Shown: positions 6,891 to 15,904, counted from the first letter of the stretch. The stretch is 64,000 nucleotides of DNA from Prevotellaceae bacterium UBA2448 (GCA_002342585.1 DDQG01000013.1:11578-75577), one strand, 5' to 3'. Numbers and translations are program-made. Notes: generated from the sequence alone by a model not told the origin.

Positions 6891-8330
6891 ATGGCAGATT
6901 CAAATCTTCAACGTAGTGTAACTACTGCTACAGCCAGAAAACTGGCAACCACAACTAAAACGGCTCCGCAGATGGGGTCGATTACTCCAAGACTCCTTCT
7001 GAAACTCCTGCCTTGGGTGCAGGTGAGCGGAGGTACTTTCCGTGTGAACCGTACTAAGGTAGAATTGCGCAAGAGCGAACGACTTCCTATTCAGTACCTG
7101 AACGGTGTTCCCAGTTTCTCTGCTAAGAGTCTGAAGGCTATTCCGCTTTTCTCCGAATTTGCTGACGAGATAGTGAATCGTCTGGCTCGTTCGTTTGAAA
7201 CTCAAGAAGTTGAAATTGGTGACCTCTTTGTTGAGGAGGATAAGGATAAGCAGAAATTCTTTATTGTTGCAAGTGGACAGGCAGAAGTAATCAGTCGTGG
7301 TCCCCATGGAGAAGAGTTGCGTATAGCTCTCTTAGGGGAAGGTGAGTATTTCGGAGAAACGGACTTGCTTGATGATGCAGAATCAACCGTTTCGGTTCGT
7401 GCCGTTACGCCTACTGTGTTCCTCTCTCTGAAACTTTCAGAGTTGGAGAAGTTTATAAAGGAAGTGCCTGATTTCCGTGAGACTTTCATCAAGGCTGTTG
7501 ACAAACAATTGCGACTGAAGGCTACTGTGAACGATCATGGCGAAAAACATATCGACCTTGTATCAGGACACGAGGAGGATAATGTGATTCCTGAGACTTA
7601 TATCGATTATGAGGAACAGCCAACAGAATATTCGCTTAACACTCTGCAGACTGTAGTTCGTGTACACACTCGTGTGAGCGACCTTTACAATAATCCTTAT
7701 AATCAACTTGAGGAACAGCTGAGGCTTTCAATTGAAAGTATTAAGGAACGCCAAGAATGGGAACTGATCAATAATAAGAAGTTTGGTCTCCTGGCAAGTG
7801 CAAATCCTGCTTATCGTATCACTACCCGTTATGGTTCTCCAACTCCAGACGACCTTGATGAGTTGCTTTCACTCGTGTGGAAAGAACCTGCATTCTTCAT
7901 TGCTCACCCACGTGCTATAGCTGCTTTCGAACGCGAATGTACTTGGCGCGGAGTACCTCCTGTAACTACAGATATCTTCGGCACAAGAGTGATTCTGTGG
8001 CGTGGAGTGCCTATCATTCCAAGTGATAAGGTTGAGGTAGAAGGTCAGTATCTGACTGGTCGTGGTGTGGGTACTACGAAAATTATCCTCGTAAGAGTTG
8101 GCGAGAAGAATCAAGGTGTGGTAGGACTTCATCAAAGCGGAATTCCTGGTGAGGTAGCTCCATCACTCTCTGCACGACTAATGGGATTGGATAAGTTCGG
8201 AGTTGCTTCATACCTGCTTACAAAGTATTTCAGTCTGGCTTCACTTACCGACGATGCTATTGCAGTGTTGGAAAATGTAGAAGTCGGTTATTATCACGAT
8301 TATCAGCATCGTAATAAAGTAGAAAAATAA
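6891..8330 (+). CDS. Family 2 encapsulin shell protein with internal cNMP-binding-like domain
   Basis: The 479-residue protein is recognised as a family 2 (SrpI-like, HK97-fold) encapsulin: N-terminal arm (1-80), then a capsid-fold body (about 235-479) with NPAYRITTRYGSPTPDDLDE, PAFFIAHPRAIAAFERECT, GVPPVTTDIFGTRVILWRG and SGIPGEVAPSLSARLMG. Residues about 84-205 are an inserted cyclic-nucleotide-binding-like domain (IPLFSEFADEIVNRL ... GEYFGETDLLDDAESTVSVR). The Arg that contacts the phosphate in the usual FGE-x-ALL-x3-PRAT motif is replaced (AEST, 163-166), so nucleotide binding is uncertain. The insert is typical of subtype 2B, whereas the neighbouring desulfurase is typical cargo of 2A. 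The stop codon overlaps the next start. Confidence 0.88.
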   Translation: MADSNLQRSVTTATARKLATTTKTAPQMGSITPRLLLKLLPWVQVSGGTFRVNRTKVELRKSERLPIQYLNGVPSFSAKSLKAIPLFSEFADEIVNRLARSFETQEVEIGDLFVEEDKDKQKFFIVASGQAEVISRGPHGEELRIALLGEGEYFGETDLLDDAESTVSVRAVTPTVFLSLKLSELEKFIKEVPDFRETFIKAVDKQLRLKATVNDHGEKHIDLVSGHEEDNVIPETYIDYEEQPTEYSLNTLQTVVRVHTRVSDLYNNPYNQLEEQLRLSIESIKERQEWELINNKKFGLLASANPAYRITTRYGSPTPDDLDELLSLVWKEPAFFIAHPRAIAAFERECTWRGVPPVTTDIFGTRVILWRGVPIIPSDKVEVEGQYLTGRGVGTTKIILVRVGEKNQGVVGLHQSGIPGEVAPSLSARLMGLDKFGVASYLLTKYFSLASLTDDAIAVLENVEVGYYHDYQHRNKVEK

Positions 8331-9820
8331 TGATAGAACAAATCTATAGTCCTCATGCCATAACGGACGAATATGTGTTTGATATTCTGAAGCGACTGGC
8401 TCAAGACAACTGTCCGGAAGAACTGAAAGCTGAACGTCAGGAGCTGATTCCAGACGAACAGTTTAATCTGGATGCTCTGCTCAGTCTTGCAGAACCATCG
8501 CTGAAGGATTCCAATTCAGAGGGTGCCATATCGAAATCGCAGGATTTCGGTATTGGCATTCCTGAAACGGAAAAACTGCACGATTTGCACTACGAAGAAC
8601 TCGATACTCTCAATACTGACGAGATAAAGAAGGACTTCCCTGTGCTGCAGCAGAAGGTGAATGGGCATGATCTGGTATGGCTCGATAATGGTGCTACGAC
8701 ACAGAAACCGAATCAGGTGATTGACAAGATTTCGGAATATTATCGCACATATAATTCGAACATACACAGAGGTGCACATACTCTGGCTGCAAGAGCTACA
8801 GATGCATATGAGGAAGCTCGCGAGAAGGTTCAGCGGTTCATCAACGCTGCTTCATCTGAGGAAATCATCTTCGTAAGAGGTACTACCGAAGGTATTAACC
8901 TCGTTGCACAATCGTATGGAAGACAGTTCCTTACTCCAGGAGATAACGTAATCGTTTCGACTTTGGATCATCATGCGAATATAGTGCCCTGGCAACAGGT
9001 CTGCCACGAACGCGGATGTGAACTGAAGGCTATCCCGATTGACAAAAACGGAGATCTGATTCTTTCTGATTTTGAACGACTCATCACTCCTCGAACGAGA
9101 TTCGTAAGTGTCGGACATGTAAATAACACTTTCGGTACAATCAATGATGTACAACGGATTATCGAGATTGCTCACTCGCATAATGTTCCTGTGCTGATTG
9201 ATGGCGCACAGTCGATTGCGCACACTCAGGTGGATGTGCAGAAACTCGGAGCTGATTTCTTTGTGTTCTCCGGGCATAAGATTTATGGTCCAAATGGTAT
9301 CGGTGTTGTTTACGGCCGTAAAGATATTCTTGACAAGATGCAACCTTGGCAAGGAGGCGGTAACATGATTAAAGATGTGACCATAGAACGTACGGAATAT
9401 AACCAACCCCCAGCAAGGTTCGAGGCTGGGACTCCAAATGTGGCTGATGCCATTGGACTCGGAGCTGCTCTGGATTATGTTAGTCGTATCGGACTCAGAA
9501 ATATTGAGCATCATGAACACCAGCTGACAGAGTATGCTCGTGAACAATTGGCTCAGATAAAGGGACTTACATTACTGGGTAATCCCAAAAACCGTGTATC
9601 GGTTGTATCGTTTGTTCTTGATGGGATACCTGTTCCGGAAGTAGGTACTCTGCTTGATAAGGAAGGTATAGCAGTGCGTGCCGGACACCATTGTGCTCAA
9701 CCCGCTCTCCGTGCACTCGGATATGAAATGTCGGTTCGTCCTACTTTTGCTCTTTACAACACCAGGGAGGATGTGGATAAACTGGTTATTGCAGTAAGAA
9801 AAATCGCTGGTTCACGATGA
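8330..9820 (+). CDS. SufS-like cysteine desulfurase, probable encapsulin cargo
   Basis: The 496-residue PLP enzyme converts cysteine to alanine plus enzyme-bound persulfide. The SufS-like catalytic body begins near residue 95 (LNTDEIKKDFPVLQQKVNGH) with PLP Lys317 in SGHK, His213-His214 in LDHHAN and persulfide Cys455 in RAGHHCAQPALR. The first ~95 residues are an extra Asp/Glu/Ser-rich, low-hydrophobicity region absent from ordinary SufS. Such unstructured N-terminal extensions direct desulfurases into family 2 encapsulins, so encapsulation is likely. The gene starts at the last base of the shell gene, which argues for coupled, stoichiometric expression. Confidence 0.92.
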   Translation: MIEQIYSPHAITDEYVFDILKRLAQDNCPEELKAERQELIPDEQFNLDALLSLAEPSLKDSNSEGAISKSQDFGIGIPETEKLHDLHYEELDTLNTDEIKKDFPVLQQKVNGHDLVWLDNGATTQKPNQVIDKISEYYRTYNSNIHRGAHTLAARATDAYEEAREKVQRFINAASSEEIIFVRGTTEGINLVAQSYGRQFLTPGDNVIVSTLDHHANIVPWQQVCHERGCELKAIPIDKNGDLILSDFERLITPRTRFVSVGHVNNTFGTINDVQRIIEIAHSHNVPVLIDGAQSIAHTQVDVQKLGADFFVFSGHKIYGPNGIGVVYGRKDILDKMQPWQGGGNMIKDVTIERTEYNQPPARFEAGTPNVADAIGLGAALDYVSRIGLRNIEHHEHQLTEYAREQLAQIKGLTLLGNPKNRVSVVSFVLDGIPVPEVGTLLDKEGIAVRAGHHCAQPALRALGYEMSVRPTFALYNTREDVDKLVIAVRKIAGSR

Positions 9821-11055
9821 AATACGAAACGAAAGTATTGTCAACAAAGTATCAGAAGCCGGATGCTTATGGAGCTCTCGCTATGCCTGTATATCAAACT
9901 GCTTCGTTTGAGTTTGATAATGCCAAGGCAATGAGCGATGCCTTCTGCGGACGCTCTATGGCTCCTTCGTATTCACGAATAGCAAACCCCACAACCACTC
10001 ATCTTGAAGACAGGGTGAGAGGGTTGACGGGGGCTGCTACCGTGACTGCTCTCAATACTGGTATGGCTGCCATATCCTATGCTCTCACAGCTGTTAGTGC
10101 TGCAGGACTGAATATTGTGGCTTCGAAACATCTGTTCGGTAACTCTGTCTCGTTGCTTAATGATACACTGAGGAATTTTGGTGTGGAACCGCGTTTTGCA
10201 GATTTCACAAACATCTCTGAGGTTGAGAGCCTGATTGACGATAAAACTTGTGCACTTTTCTTCGAGATCATTACCAATCCGCAATTATTTGTAGCTGACA
10301 TCAAAGCTATTACAGGACTCGCTCATTCGCATGGAGTACCTGTTATTGCAGATACTACGATTCTGCCTTTTTCGGAGTTTCATGCAAAGGACCTTGGTGT
10401 TGATATCGACGTGGTGTCAAGTACCAAGTACATATCCGGTGGCGGTACCGGTTTGGGTGGTTTGCTGATTGACTACGGACTATTTGACTGGTCACAGTCG
10501 CCATCTGCTGTTTTACAACAACGAGTTAAAAGAGTAGGAAAGAAAATGGCTTTTTCTGCGCGAGTAAAGACGGAGTTAGTTACGAATCTCGGAGCTCTGA
10601 TGACTCCCCAAGTGGCATATATGGAAACTCTCGGACTAGACACTCTGGATATCAGATATCGAAGACAAGCAGAGTCAACACTATGGTTAGCAGAACAATG
10701 TCAGCAGTTGCCTGAGATAAAACGAGTTAACTATACTTCTTTGACAGATAATCCGTTTTACAAACTCTCGCAACAACAGTTCGGAAAACTCTCTGGTGCT
10801 GTTTTTACTATAGACTTGGCGTCGAAAGAGAATTGTTTTGCTTTCATCGATAATTTACATGTAATTCGAAGAGCTACAAATCTGTTTGACAGACATTCAC
10901 TGGCTATTCATCCGGCATCAACCATCTTCGGACTTTTTAGCGAAGAACAACGCGAGAAAATGTCAGTTCCTGATACAACAATTCGACTAAGTATCGGACT
11001 TGAAGACCCGGAAGATTTGTTGGAAGATATCAAACAGGCTCTTATTTCTTTATAA
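9817..11055 (+). CDS. Cys/Met metabolism PLP-dependent enzyme
   Basis: The 412-residue protein belongs to the gamma-family of Cys/Met PLP enzymes (O-acetylhomoserine sulfhydrylase, cystathionine and methionine gamma-lyases). It shows YSRIANPTTTHLE (52-64), NTGMAAISYAL, IADTTI and PLP Lys204 in SSTKYISGGGTGLGG. Sequence alone does not settle lyase versus sulfhydrylase. It overlaps the desulfurase gene by four bases (ATGA) and closes the sulfur operon before a terminator. It could release sulfur from methionine or cysteine, or fix sulfide into homocysteine. Confidence 0.85.
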   Translation: MKYETKVLSTKYQKPDAYGALAMPVYQTASFEFDNAKAMSDAFCGRSMAPSYSRIANPTTTHLEDRVRGLTGAATVTALNTGMAAISYALTAVSAAGLNIVASKHLFGNSVSLLNDTLRNFGVEPRFADFTNISEVESLIDDKTCALFFEIITNPQLFVADIKAITGLAHSHGVPVIADTTILPFSEFHAKDLGVDIDVVSSTKYISGGGTGLGGLLIDYGLFDWSQSPSAVLQQRVKRVGKKMAFSARVKTELVTNLGALMTPQVAYMETLGLDTLDIRYRRQAESTLWLAEQCQQLPEIKRVNYTSLTDNPFYKLSQQQFGKLSGAVFTIDLASKENCFAFIDNLHVIRRATNLFDRHSLAIHPASTIFGLFSEEQREKMSVPDTTIRLSIGLEDPEDLLEDIKQALISL

Positions 11056-11087
11056 AAAATGTTATGCTTCGGCATAGCATTTTTTTA
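11054..11087 (+). terminator. Intrinsic terminator of the sulfur/encapsulin operon
   Basis: A hairpin ATGTTATGC-TTCG-GCATAGCAT with a UUCG-type tetraloop is followed by a T-run. It starts at the stop codon of the last gene. Confidence 0.9.
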
Positions 11088-11094
11088 TTTTGCG

Positions 11095-11102
11095 TATATT
11101 TG
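11095..11102 (+). promoter_or_regulatory. -7 element ahead of the PL10 gene
   Basis: TATATTTG matches TAnnTTTG, 31 bases ahead of the start codon and just after the upstream terminator. Confidence 0.65.
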
Positions 11103-11133
11103 CAGCGATTATCACCCCTAACCTCTAACCATT

Positions 11134-12159
11134 ATGAAATATCTATCAATAATATTATCTGCTTTTATCGGAACGGTTCCTGCATGTGCTCAGGATAATG
11201 CTCTGGCTGATTCGATTGTGAAGTATCAGATGGCGAGTGGGGGATGGGCAAAGAATCAGAACTGGCTCATGGGGTGCGACCGGAAGTATATTGCGGAATG
11301 TATGCGAACAGGTGTGGGCAGCACGATTGATAATGGGGCTACAACATCTGAGTTGGAGGTGTTGGCAAAGACTCTTAAGACGCAGCAGAAGGCTGAGTAT
11401 TACACTGCTTTTGTGAGAGGTGTGCAGTATCTGCTGAATATGCAGTATGATAATGGGGGCTGGAGACAGTTCTTCCCGCAGAGGTCGAACGAGTCGTATG
11501 CCAATCATATTACCTTCAATGATAATGCGATGGTGAAGGTGATGCGGCTGTTGTGGGATGTGGCAAACAGAAAGGGTGATGTGGGCAGTGTTGATATTCC
11601 GGAGAATATGCGAACTGCCGCAAAGGTGGCTTTTTGGAAAGGTGTTGAGTGCATCCTGAATTGTCAGATTAGAGATAAGGAGGGGAGGTTGACCGTTTGG
11701 TGTCAACAGCATGATGAGAATACTCTCCTGCCTGCTCCTGCAAGAAAATATGAATTGGCTTCGTATTGCGGTTTTGGTGAGTCGGTAGATATTGTAATGC
11801 TGCTTATGGATGTATTAGAGGAAACAAAGGATTTTTCAGATACAGGTGTAAGCAAAAAACAACTGAAGCAAAGCATCGAATCTGCTATAGAATGGTTTGA
11901 AACACACCCCATACGTGACAGAGAGATTGAGTATTTCACTAATGCGGAAGGTAAGCCTGATAAGAGGATGGTGGAGAAGAAAGGTGCTCCGCTGCTTTGG
12001 GCAAGATATTATGATTTAGAAAAAGCAGAACCTATGTATTCAGATCGCAGAGGTGAGATTCTCCGTTCGTTTAATGATATTCAGTACGAACGCAGAAATG
12101 GTTACCAATGGGTTGGTGATTCACCAGCGAAAGCGATTAAAAGATGGAGAAAACGATAA
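11134..12159 (+). CDS. Pectate lyase, family PL10
   Basis: The 341-residue secreted enzyme has a signal peptide ending near ACAQ (residue 20) and the PL10 landmarks in order: GGWAKNQNW (about 36), TIDNGATTSELEVLAKTL, YDNGGWRQFFPQR (about 106-118), HITFNDNAMV, TVWCQQHDENTLLPAPARKY, GESVDIVMLLM and PLLWARYYDLE. It cleaves polygalacturonate by beta-elimination, probably in the periplasm, to yield oligogalacturonides. It has its own promoter. A second pectate lyase is encoded at 25.7-28.7 kb. The last codons and stop (AAACGATAACG) fall in an intergenic repeat. Confidence 0.9.
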   Translation: MKYLSIILSAFIGTVPACAQDNALADSIVKYQMASGGWAKNQNWLMGCDRKYIAECMRTGVGSTIDNGATTSELEVLAKTLKTQQKAEYYTAFVRGVQYLLNMQYDNGGWRQFFPQRSNESYANHITFNDNAMVKVMRLLWDVANRKGDVGSVDIPENMRTAAKVAFWKGVECILNCQIRDKEGRLTVWCQQHDENTLLPAPARKYELASYCGFGESVDIVMLLMDVLEETKDFSDTGVSKKQLKQSIESAIEWFETHPIRDREIEYFTNAEGKPDKRMVEKKGAPLLWARYYDLEKAEPMYSDRRGEILRSFNDIQYERRNGYQWVGDSPAKAIKRWRKR

Positions 12160-12200
12160 CGAAAACTTCGTACGAAAACGAAAACCAAAGCGTTGATTTT
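12146..12200. repeat. CGAAAACGATAACG-type repeat at a gene end
   Basis: AAAACGATAACGAAAAC and CGTACGAAAACGAAAACC words overlap the stop codon of the PL10 gene. The rest of the gap to the convergent hmuR gene shows no clear hairpin terminator. Confidence 0.8.
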
Positions 12201-12236
12201 TTCTTTAATTCTCTAATTCTTGACCTAAGCTATATT

Positions 12237-14207
12237 TTACTTGAAGAATTTGTCGATGTTGACGACTACTCCGATTGTTCCTGTTGTTCCCATTGTGGTA
12301 GGGGAGTTGGGGTAGTAGTTTCTCGGAATGTAGTTGAATATGTTATCAATGGCAAGGTTGAGTGATATTCCTTTGACGAACCGCTGCGAAAAACTAACCT
12401 TCCAAATGTTATAACCTTCGTAATGTTGCTGTCGAATGGATGTTAGGTTGGTAGTAGTAAATTCGGTTGCATCGACAGGGGAGAGCCAACGACCGGAGAT
12501 AGCTGCTGTGATGCCGTAATTATCTGTAAACTGATGGTCGTAGTCCAGTCGCCAAGTGAGAGAGTGGGGACGAGCCTTTGTGAGGTCAGGTTGTGACCCC
12601 TCAACAATATTCTTTACAAAAGCATAGGATACTCGCATGCCGAGTCCGTTGATATGATGCATCTGAAGAGTTGCGTCTGCACCTACTATCTTCTGGTTCG
12701 ATACGTTTACATATTTCAGATAAGAATACTGGTTGACTGTGACACTTGCCGTGGTTATGTAGTTGTTGAAGAAATTGAAATAACCAGTAGTTGTGAAGCA
12801 GTATTTCAGTTTGTCGTTTATTGAACCGTAGTTTGTCCAGGAAAGTGAGAAGTTGTGGTTGCTTTCGCACTTCAAATCAGGATTTCCGTAAATCATAAAG
12901 ATGCCGCCCATGAAGAAGTTCATGTAGAGTTCTTTGAGCGAAGGGGCACGAAATCCGGATGCATAGGAGAATCGGATGCTGTGTTTGCGAATCTTATACA
13001 TAGCCGCAATCTTCCATGTTGGCATACCTTTTCTGGCTGCTGAGAAGTAGTCGAATCGTGCACCACCAATCATGTTCCAATGTTCGCTTGGGGTATAGTC
13101 CCATTGAATGAATGCATCGTAAGAGTTCTGAGTGTGACTTTTAGCTTGGTCGGCAAACTGATAAGACATGAGGTAATCGTTCATGTAGTCGGTACCTGTT
13201 GTGAGGTGGGAATTCCATGAAGGCATATCCACATTATAGAGGGCACGACCTATGTTCTGACGATTAGAATAGTCGCGGATGTCGCGGCGAGTATTCAGAG
13301 CATAGTCACTCTTGTCGTATTGGTCGAAGCTATAAGCTATTTCAAGATTCTGCAGAGGGGTGATGTCCCAGTTGGAACGGGCTCCATAGTTAAGGTCACG
13401 ATAGCGTTCATGGCTGTATTCGCTGCTGTTGCGTTCTCGGAAAAAATATCCCACACGTCCAGTCAGTTTCCAGTCTTCGTTTACTGTCCAGATGAGTCGT
13501 TCCTTCACGTTAAACGACTTCCCACCATATGCAGTATTGAGGGATGATTCTTCGCCTCGGAGAGAGAGAGAGTCGTTATTGGTATATTGGAATGATGTAA
13601 GGGAATTGACCTTGCCTATGTTTACATCGCCACTGGCTCCATGACGCCATTCGCGGGTCTGTCCTTCGTAGCGGCTATGTGCTTTTGCACTCCAGGAGTC
13701 GGAGGGGGACTTAGTGATTATGTTTATTACTCCTCCCATTGCAGCAGAACCGTAAAGGGTTGATGCGGCACCCTTAACAATTTCTATGCGTTCGATGTTT
13801 GACATGTCGAGACGAGAGAAGTCTATGTTGTCGATTGACTCTCCTGCCATTCGTTCTCCATCGACGAGGAAGAGGATATTATTGCCGTCGTAGCCTCCCA
13901 TATTGAGAACCTGTTGTCCCATGGAATAGGTGAACTCCAAGCCGGGCAGTTCCTGCTGGAGCATATCCTTTATGTTTGTAGCATCTACCTTTTCTATGTC
14001 TTCAGCTGTGATGACCCTGGTGACCACTGGTATGTCGGCAAGCGCTTTGGGCGTGCGTGTAGCTGTGACTACTACTGTGCTGAGGTTCATGTCCTTTTTG
14101 TTCCACACGACTGTGTCGGCTGGATCTGAAGGAAGAGTTTCAGCCAGAGCAATTACAGGTAGCAGTGCTAATAATGTGATAATATGTGTGATTCTCTTGA
14201 ATTCCAA
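12237..14207 (-). CDS. hmuR: TonB-dependent haem receptor (HmuR-like)
   Basis: The 656-residue outer-membrane receptor has a signal peptide (MEFKRITHIITLLALLPVIALA), a TonB-box-like LSTVVVTAT (42-50), a plug domain (about 50-168, ending GSAAMGGVINIITK) and a barrel. The haem-receptor hallmarks FRAP (419-422) and NPDL (442-445) are both present. It should import haem with the HmuY-like haemophore encoded three bases upstream. The haem-permease genes hmuSTUV found in Porphyromonas are not in the window, so inner-membrane transport must be encoded elsewhere. Confidence 0.87.
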   Translation of the reverse strand: MEFKRITHIITLLALLPVIALAETLPSDPADTVVWNKKDMNLSTVVVTATRTPKALADIPVVTRVITAEDIEKVDATNIKDMLQQELPGLEFTYSMGQQVLNMGGYDGNNILFLVDGERMAGESIDNIDFSRLDMSNIERIEIVKGAASTLYGSAAMGGVINIITKSPSDSWSAKAHSRYEGQTREWRHGASGDVNIGKVNSLTSFQYTNNDSLSLRGEESSLNTAYGGKSFNVKERLIWTVNEDWKLTGRVGYFFRERNSSEYSHERYRDLNYGARSNWDITPLQNLEIAYSFDQYDKSDYALNTRRDIRDYSNRQNIGRALYNVDMPSWNSHLTTGTDYMNDYLMSYQFADQAKSHTQNSYDAFIQWDYTPSEHWNMIGGARFDYFSAARKGMPTWKIAAMYKIRKHSIRFSYASGFRAPSLKELYMNFFMGGIFMIYGNPDLKCESNHNFSLSWTNYGSINDKLKYCFTTTGYFNFFNNYITTASVTVNQYSYLKYVNVSNQKIVGADATLQMHHINGLGMRVSYAFVKNIVEGSQPDLTKARPHSLTWRLDYDHQFTDNYGITAAISGRWLSPVDATEFTTTNLTSIRQQHYEGYNIWKVSFSQRFVKGISLNLAIDNIFNYIPRNYYPNSPTTMGTTGTIGVVVNIDKFFK

Positions 14208-14210
14208 AAC

Positions 14211-14906
14211 TTATTGCTTGAATATTGGATATTTGTAGTTTATCGTCAGATAGCCCTTGGTGCGATATTTGTCTTTTGCCATGAAGTCGTCTAGTTGGAG
14301 TGCTGCATATGTTCCATCGGCAAGCAGCAGGAGTATTACGTTTGTGTTGGTGGTGTATGTAGGTGGCATATAGCTGATATCGACGTTTATCCATCGGCTT
14401 GCTTCTACGTTCTTATAACTTGGTGCATAGACGATGTATCCTTCGAGCATATGGGACATATCTACCCAGATGGCTTCGTCAAGATATTCATCTGCTACCC
14501 ATTGAGGATTTGTCGGCAAACCAGCTGCTTCAAGTTCTGTAATGGTTTCGTATGAAGTCATTATGGCTTTTGCTCCGTTTGTCTTGATGTCGTAGCGATG
14601 AATGGCTATATCCCATTTTGCAGGTTTCCCTGTTTCGCTATAATCGTCGAGACTGATTTCGGAGGTTGTAGTTGTCGGTGTGGTGTTGTGCAAATCGATA
14701 TATATCCATTGGGTGTAGCTTCGTGCATCCAGATATATAGAAGAGGCAGTAGTTGTGTTTTCTGCGTCTTTATTTTCGGGGTTTGTCGTGTCGAGTGTGT
14801 CGTCGTAAATTCCACCCAACATATCGCAGGCTGAGAATAATCCCCCGAAAAGGATTATTCCCAGTATGCATAGAGTTTTATTGATTATATTCTTACTGAA
14901 TATCAT
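14211..14906 (-). CDS. hmuY: HmuY-like haem-binding lipoprotein
   Basis: The 231-residue lipoprotein has a signal ending GGLFSAC (Cys27). It shows the HmuY family signatures DARSYTQWIYIDL (about 60-72) and KWDIAIHRYDIKTNGAK (about 97-113). HmuY proteins strip haem from host haemoproteins at the cell surface and hand it to HmuR. The haem-ligand histidines of Porphyromonas HmuY cannot be assigned from sequence alone; Prevotella homologues often use other ligands. It lies seven bases after the calycin-like gene and three bases before hmuR. Confidence 0.85.
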   Translation of the reverse strand: MIFSKNIINKTLCILGIILFGGLFSACDMLGGIYDDTLDTTNPENKDAENTTTASSIYLDARSYTQWIYIDLHNTTPTTTTSEISLDDYSETGKPAKWDIAIHRYDIKTNGAKAIMTSYETITELEAAGLPTNPQWVADEYLDEAIWVDMSHMLEGYIVYAPSYKNVEASRWINVDISYMPPTYTTNTNVILLLLADGTYAALQLDDFMAKDKYRTKGYLTINYKYPIFKQ

Positions 14907-14913
14907 TCTGTTA

Positions 14914-15792
14914 TTAGTTTCCGTTGTTGATCACAGTATCGAAATCCTCTGGGTTGAGGTGGATTGTGATACCACCCATAACTGAAGGAACTGAGATTTC
15001 CCCTGTAATCTTGCCGTCTTTGAAGGTTGCGTTGATGGATACAAGATAGGTGTTTAATTCACCTGTACGGCTGCTGGTTATTATAGCTGATCCCTCTCCG
15101 CTAATTTGATAAGAATCTGATTGATGGACAGCAGATATGTTGGTGAATACGTGTGTACCCCATGACGGTGTTGATTGAGAGGTAAAGTAGATGTTGGCAG
15201 TCTCCTGGTTTGTATTGAGGATTATGACCATCTTCTCGTTTGCAGTAGCGTAAGACTTTGGTTGGAAGTAGTTGCGTGCATTGTCAGCGTATGTGTTGAG
15301 AGTATAAATATTATCCTTACCGATGTGTGAAGTGATGGTTGTGCCACCCTTATATGATGGAATCTGAATGACGAATTGTTTTTCAGATATACTGCCAGAA
15401 AGTCTTGCTTCGAATGTCTGTAAATTGGCACTAAGTATATTCATGGTACCTGTCTTTGTGTTCATATCGAACTTGCCTGTACCCATTACGGGTGAATAGA
15501 TATAAAGGCTGTCGTATGCGACTTTGCTATCGTTGACGGAAATATAGCCCTTTATGATTTCGATTTTTTCTTGGGCGTCGTACATCGGGTCTTCTGCCTC
15601 AACAGATTCTATAAGTCCCCAAACTGACAAGTCGGATCTGCTGACTACGCTATTAATGTGGACTTCGGAATTATCGCCATTGTTTGTTTCGGGGTTGCTC
15701 TTGTTGTCGTCATTACCGCAAGAAACCATTGTTGCAGTCATCGTGAATGCTGCAAATAATAAGCTAAATAGCTTAATGTTTGATTTTTTCAT
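14914..15792 (-). CDS. Calycin-like lipoprotein of the haem operon
   Basis: The 292-residue lipoprotein signal ends TATMVSC (Cys25), followed by an Asn/Asp/Glu-rich linker. The rest is beta-rich with two similar halves, each ending in a GEGSAIITSSRTGELNTYLV- or KFDMNTKTGTMN-like strand pattern, as in the Bacteroidales calycin-like lipoproteins that accompany hmuY. It is the promoter-proximal gene of the haem operon. A surface ligand-binding role is likely, but the ligand is unknown. Confidence 0.65.
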   Translation of the reverse strand: MKKSNIKLFSLLFAAFTMTATMVSCGNDDNKSNPETNNGDNSEVHINSVVSRSDLSVWGLIESVEAEDPMYDAQEKIEIIKGYISVNDSKVAYDSLYIYSPVMGTGKFDMNTKTGTMNILSANLQTFEARLSGSISEKQFVIQIPSYKGGTTITSHIGKDNIYTLNTYADNARNYFQPKSYATANEKMVIILNTNQETANIYFTSQSTPSWGTHVFTNISAVHQSDSYQISGEGSAIITSSRTGELNTYLVSINATFKDGKITGEISVPSVMGGITIHLNPEDFDTVINNGN

Positions 15793-15850
15793 AATGAATA
15801 ATTGTTTATATATAAAAATTAAAACTTATTGCTGTTTCCTAAATTGTGTG

Positions 15851-15881
15851 CAAAGGTACGGCTCTTTTTGCCTTCTTGCAA
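15851..15881 (-). promoter_or_regulatory. Promoter of the hmu operon
   Basis: Leftward -7 TACCTTTG (15851-15858) and -33 TTG (15879-15881) are separated by 20 bases, a complete Bacteroidetes promoter. The transcript would have a leader of roughly 50 bases. No obvious Fur-like palindrome was recognised. Confidence 0.75.
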
Positions 15882-15904
15882 TACACAAGTTTAGGTATAA
15901 ACAT

